From contig NZ_JMCC02000058.1 of the NCBI RefSeq assembly GCF_000737335.2, forward strand, positions 20,084 through 84,083: a stretch of 64,000 nt of DNA, written 5' to 3'. Below the pieces are notes generated by a model. It saw nothing but the letters and a program-made list of their open reading frames with translations, had not been told where the DNA came from and searched no databases. The translations under genes and the position numbers were made by a program. Position 1 is the first letter of the stretch. Every line of letters begins with the position of its first letter. Shown in pieces: positions 60,628 to 64,000 of the stretch. The stretch is from Enhygromyxa salina (GTDB lineage Bacteria > Myxococcota_A > Polyangia > Nannocystales > Nannocystaceae).

Positions 60628-63090
60628 ATGTCGGACAAGCCCCTCTACGTCGGCTTCGACCTCGGGACCACCAACTCTGCAGCCGCCGTGTTCGACGGTG
60701 AGCAGACTCGGGTGGTCCGCAACAGCCAAGGCAGCAACTTGACCCCCTCGGTCGTGCGCATCGACGCGCGCGAGCGGGTCACGGTTGGCGCCAAGGCCCG
60801 CCGCTTCATCGAGCGCGACCCTGCCAACACCCACAACGAATTCAAGCGCTTGATGGGCACGGGCAAGGCGCTCGAGTTTCCCGGACCCAAGCTGACCCGG
60901 CGGCCGGCCGAGCTCGCGGCGTTGATCCTGGCCTCGCTGCGAAAGGACGTTGAAGATCAGTTCGGGTTTGCTCCGATGCGCGCGGTGATCTCGGTGCCTG
61001 CGCTGTTCGAGCTGCCGCAGAGCGCCGCGACCTCCGAGGCGGCCCAGCTCGCCGGCTTCGAGCGGGTCGAGCTGCTGCAAGAGCCGATCGCGTCGGCGCT
61101 GGCGGCTGGTTGGTCAGCCGAAGACGACGGCGGCGCGTGGTTGGTCTACGACCTTGGCGGCGGGACCTTCGACGCCTCGCTGCTCGAGACCGCCGACGGG
61201 TTCCTGCGCGTGGTCGGGCACGACGGGGACAACTTCCTGGGCGGGCGTGACTTCGACTGGGCGATCGTCGACTGGGCGATCGCCAAGGTCAACGCGCGCG
61301 GCGGCGTGCAGCTGAGCCGCGCCAACCCAGCCCACGGTCCCGCGATCCGGGCGATCAAGCAGGCGGCCGAAGAGGTCAAGATCGAGCTGTCGCGCAGCGC
61401 CGAGGCGGTGTTGGTGCCAGCCGGCGAGCTCGAGGTTGACGGTGAGGTGGTCGAGCTCGAGCTCGAGATCGACCGCGCCACGGTCGAGACCCTGTGCAGC
61501 GCGTTGGTCGAGCGCTCGGTCGAGGTCTGTCGGCGGCTGCTGAGCCAACACCGGGTCGAGCCCGGGTCGCTCGATCGGATCGTGTTCGTGGGTGGCCCGA
61601 CCATGATGCCGTTCCTGCGCGACCGCGTGGGCAGCATGCTCGGGGCCGCGATCGCAGAGGGCCACGACCCCATGACCTTGGTCGCCCAGGGCGCTGCGAT
61701 CTACGCCGCGACCGCCAACCTCGACGCGCGGCCGCCCGAGCTCAGCGCGTCCAAGCATCGCGGGCGCCGGCTGTGGCTGCAGTTCCCCGCCGTGTCGTCG
61801 GATCTCAGCCCCCACGTGGTCGGCCGCGTGGTCGACGGGCCAGGCCCCAAGCCCGCGCGCCTCGAGCTGCACCGCGGTGATGGGCTGTGGCACAGCCAGT
61901 CGACCAGCGTGGATGCCGAGGGCGGCTTCGTGCTTGGTGTGGATCTGCTCCCGCGCAAGGCCAACGTGTTCAAGCTGGTCGCCAGCGACGCGGAAGGCCA
62001 GCCGGTCCCGGTTGATCCGCCCACGATCACGATCGTGCAGGGCGTGACGATCAGCGATCCGCCGCTCTCACGCACGATCGGGGTCGCCCTGGCCAACGAC
62101 GCGGTTCGGGTCTACTTCGAGCGCGGGACCCCGCTGCCCGCCAAGCGAACCTTCACCCACAACACGGTGGAGTCGGTCGCCAAGGGCACCGAGGGCAGCG
62201 TGCTCAAGATCCCCGTGGTCCAGGGCGAGTACGACCGCGCGCACCTGTGCCGGTTGGTCGGCACCCTCGAGATCCCCAGCACCGAGATCACCGCGAGCCT
62301 CCCGGCCGGGTCGGAGGTCGAGCTGACCCTCGAGCTGGATCGTGGCGGCCGGCTGTCGGCGCGGGCGCTGGTTCCCAGCTTGGACCAGGTGTTCCAAGAG
62401 GTCGCGCATCTGTTGGTCCCGGCCGCGGATCCCGAAGTGCTGCAGGCGATCGCGGAGTCCATGCGGGGCCGCCTGGTGACCCTGCGCGGCGACGCGTTTC
62501 GCAACGGCACGCCGCAGATGTTGGGCACCCTGGATCGGGTCGAGCAGCGCCTCGCCGAGGTCGAGGGTGACCTCGAGGCGACGCGCGGCGGCAACGAAGA
62601 CGCGGGCCAGCGAGCCCGCCGCAGCCTGCTCGAGCTCGACGCGGAGCTCGAGCAAGTCGAGCAGGTCAAGCGCTGGCCGGAGCTCGAAGAGCGCAAGGTT
62701 CGAACGATGACCTGGGCTTCGGCCTGCATCAGTCAGTACGGGACCCCGCGCGAGCAGAAGCTGTTTGAAGAGGTCAGCGACGCGATCGATCGCGCGGCCA
62801 CGGAGCAAGATCCCCGCGAGCTGCAACGCCAGCTGCGGCTCGCCAACCAGCTGGGCGAGACCGCGTGGTACCGCGATCCCTCCACCTGGGAGTACCTGTT
62901 CGAGGACGCCGCCTCGAAGGCAGACTCGGCCTCGGATCTGCCGCTCGCGCAGTCGCTGGTCCGCGAGGGTCGCCAGGCGATCGCCCGCGACGACAACCAA
63001 GCCCTGCGCCGGGTCACCGAGCGGATCTGGCGATTGCTGCCCGCCGACGTGAAGACCCGCCGGCAGAGCTTCGACTCGGGAGTTCGCTAG
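60628..63090 (+). CDS. Hsp70-like (DnaK family) protein with extended C-terminal region
   Basis: 820 residues, longer than DnaK (about 640). The N-terminal ATPase domain has phosphate loop 1 (FDLGTTNSAAAVF), phosphate 2 (YDLGGGTFDAS, about 180) and the adenosine motif (VFVGGPTMMPFL). The region after the ATPase (from about 375) does not match a typical DnaK substrate domain: it contains two beta blocks (LWLQFPAVSSDLSPHVVGRV, VDPPTITIVQGVTISDPPLS) and then a long helical, Glu/Arg-rich part. Such stand-alone Hsp70 homologues are frequent in myxobacteria and may act on specific clients. The next gene encodes a J-like protein 3 bases downstream, so they form an operon. Confidence 0.88.
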   Translation: MSDKPLYVGFDLGTTNSAAAVFDGEQTRVVRNSQGSNLTPSVVRIDARERVTVGAKARRFIERDPANTHNEFKRLMGTGKALEFPGPKLTRRPAELAALILASLRKDVEDQFGFAPMRAVISVPALFELPQSAATSEAAQLAGFERVELLQEPIASALAAGWSAEDDGGAWLVYDLGGGTFDASLLETADGFLRVVGHDGDNFLGGRDFDWAIVDWAIAKVNARGGVQLSRANPAHGPAIRAIKQAAEEVKIELSRSAEAVLVPAGELEVDGEVVELELEIDRATVETLCSALVERSVEVCRRLLSQHRVEPGSLDRIVFVGGPTMMPFLRDRVGSMLGAAIAEGHDPMTLVAQGAAIYAATANLDARPPELSASKHRGRRLWLQFPAVSSDLSPHVVGRVVDGPGPKPARLELHRGDGLWHSQSTSVDAEGGFVLGVDLLPRKANVFKLVASDAEGQPVPVDPPTITIVQGVTISDPPLSRTIGVALANDAVRVYFERGTPLPAKRTFTHNTVESVAKGTEGSVLKIPVVQGEYDRAHLCRLVGTLEIPSTEITASLPAGSEVELTLELDRGGRLSARALVPSLDQVFQEVAHLLVPAADPEVLQAIAESMRGRLVTLRGDAFRNGTPQMLGTLDRVEQRLAEVEGDLEATRGGNEDAGQRARRSLLELDAELEQVEQVKRWPELEERKVRTMTWASACISQYGTPREQKLFEEVSDAIDRAATEQDPRELQRQLRLANQLGETAWYRDPSTWEYLFEDAASKADSASDLPLAQSLVREGRQAIARDDNQALRRVTERIWRLLPADVKTRRQSFDSGVR

Positions 63091-63093
63091 CCA

Positions 63094-63564
63094 ATGGCCA
63101 ACTCAGCCGGTCGCGGGCGCGGCAGCAGCCGGGAGCACGGGGGCGCCGAGCACAGCGACGCGGCCCGGGAGCGGCTGGCCAACAATCCGTTCTATGTGCT
63201 CGAGCTGCGCCCAGACTGCTCGCGCGCCGACGTTGAACGCCAGGGACAAAAGTTGATCGGCATGCTCGAGCTCGAGCTCTCGGGGGCGCTGCGCTACCGG
63301 TCCCCGCTCGGTGAGCACCCGCGCTCGTCACAGCTGGTGCGCGCGGCGATGGCCGAGCTGCGCGACCCCAACCGGCGGCTGCTTCACGAGCTGTGGGCAA
63401 CCCTCGAGCCCACGCCGATCGACGCGGCCGCGAGCTCGCCCGCGAGCGAGCCGGGGCCGGACACAGCGAACGACCCCGACTCCGACTCCGACCCGGACAT
63501 GGTCGATCTGCGTCCGTTTCCAGCCCTGCGCGTGCTCGGGTTTGGCGACTGGAGCGAGCGGTGA
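63094..63564 (+). CDS. J-domain-like protein lacking HPD
   Basis: 156 residues. After a Gly/Ser/Arg-rich start comes NPFYVLELRPDCSRADVER, the pattern of J-domain helices I-II (N-P-x-x-x-L-E-L), and later AMAELRDPNRRLLHELW, like helix IV/tail (L-x-D-P-x-x-R). The HPD tripeptide needed to stimulate Hsp70 ATPase is absent; the loop reads LELELSGALRYRS. An acidic Asp/Ser/Pro segment follows and the chain ends FGDWSER. Its placement between the Hsp70-like gene and a membrane protein gene suggests it is an adaptor rather than a classical co-chaperone. Its stop overlaps the next GTG (GTGA). Confidence 0.65.
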   Translation: MANSAGRGRGSSREHGGAEHSDAARERLANNPFYVLELRPDCSRADVERQGQKLIGMLELELSGALRYRSPLGEHPRSSQLVRAAMAELRDPNRRLLHELWATLEPTPIDAAASSPASEPGPDTANDPDSDSDPDMVDLRPFPALRVLGFGDWSER

Positions 63565-64000
63565 ACCCTGCGGTCTTCGCCGGCTTGATCGTGGCCGTGC
63601 TCGCGGCGACCGGGAGCGGCAAGCACAAGCCGCAGGCGCCGGTCGCCTCCGGGGGCGTCGCGGCGGCGCTGGTGTGGTTCATCTTGGGACCGGTCTTCAT
63701 GATCGAGATCGGGCTCTTGCTCGAAGCCCTCGCCTCCGGCGATCTTCCGTCTGCGCTGGTCGCTCTTGGGTTCTCGCTGGCAACGGCGATCGTGCTGTTT
63801 CCGTGGCCGATCGCCCGGCATCTGTTGATCCCCCGCGGTCACGTGAAGCTGGCGTGGGCCGTGACACGCCTGAGCTTTTGGGTGTGGCGCCGCGACGTGA
63901 GGGGCGGCGCGTTGGTGGCCGCGAGCTGGGCCGCCGCTCGCCAAGCGCAGCGCGGCGATCCCCCTTCGCCCGCCCAGCTCGCCTGGATCGAGCGGCGGCA
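63561..64000 (+). CDS. Membrane protein, 3' end outside window (Hsp70 operon)
   Basis: The open frame of 146 codons runs off the window. The GTG start overlaps the preceding stop by 4 bases, so it is translationally coupled. Hydrophobic segments occur at residues ~1-17, ~33-60 (ALVWFILGPVFMIEIGLLLE) and ~68-85 (SLATAIVLFPWPIA), followed by a soluble, Arg/Ala-rich part (RLSFWVWRRDVRGGALVAAS). No family is recognised. As third gene of the operon it may place the Hsp70/J-like pair at the inner membrane (inference). Confidence 0.7.
   Translation, partial: MNPAVFAGLIVAVLAATGSGKHKPQAPVASGGVAAALVWFILGPVFMIEIGLLLEALASGDLPSALVALGFSLATAIVLFPWPIARHLLIPRGHVKLAWAVTRLSFWVWRRDVRGGALVAASWAAARQAQRGDPPSPAQLAWIERR

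Overview
The window comes from a high-GC genome that reads as a myxobacterium of the Nannocystineae type (Nannocystis/Enhygromyxa/Plesiocystis relatives). I infer this from the roughly 65-70% GC composition, two proteins with MYXO-CTERM-like tails, many Cys-rich lipoproteins carrying Gly-Asp (GDGDGD) linkers, myxobacterial disulfide repeats, several eukaryotic-like Ser/Thr kinases and an FHA-sigma54 regulator. I see no rRNA, tRNA or CRISPR array.

Layout. 1-13.8 kb is a mixed accessory region: the end of a Zn alcohol dehydrogenase, a serine hydrolase lipoprotein, a duplicated and decayed small lipoprotein, two MYXO-CTERM surface proteins, a small gene split by an inverted-repeat element, a GST, an MscS channel, a CopD-like membrane protein and a truncated alpha/beta hydrolase. 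13.8-18.0 kb is a two-gene minus-strand operon (CocE-like hydrolase, then a cytochrome c/copper monooxygenase/TPR fusion). 18.1-23.9 kb holds a second GST, a propeller lipoprotein, short repeats and the first kinase module (lipoprotein, kinase, divergent PEGA-like membrane protein). 23.9-37.8 kb is mostly housekeeping and envelope: chorismate synthase, lipoproteins, an acyltransferase, LolA, FtsK, an OmpA/MotB-like lipoprotein, an acyl/aryl-CoA ligase and a creatininase-family protein. 38.0-42.2 kb is the second kinase module. 42.2-44.5 kb has 5-formyl-THF cyclo-ligase and an amidase. 44.6-57.2 kb is the most striking part: a near-consensus sigma54 promoter followed by two overlapping kinase genes, a two-helix membrane protein, three related lipoproteins, a second two-helix membrane protein and an FHA-sigma54 activator, all on the plus strand. 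57.2-64 kb has a LysM murein endopeptidase, a nitronate monooxygenase, a decayed gene, and an Hsp70-like/J-like/membrane protein operon that runs off the window.

How the genes may work together. Three kinase modules repeat one theme: a transmembrane kinase (in three of the four kinases with a PEGA-like outer domain), a secreted or membrane protein ending in a two-helix hairpin and a C-terminal Phe, and Cys-rich lipoproteins. In the largest module, one kinase has 13 copies of a 14-residue repeat containing T-A-K-V, which fits the pT-x-x-V type of FHA target. The cluster's last gene encodes an FHA-sigma54 activator, and the cluster starts with a sigma54-type promoter. This suggests a self-regulating envelope sensing circuit. 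That is inference; the gene order and motifs are what the sequence shows.

A second window-wide signal is promoter architecture. At least 13 genes have a TAnnnT hexamer ending 5-7 bases before the start codon, which suggests leaderless transcription and helped choose starts.
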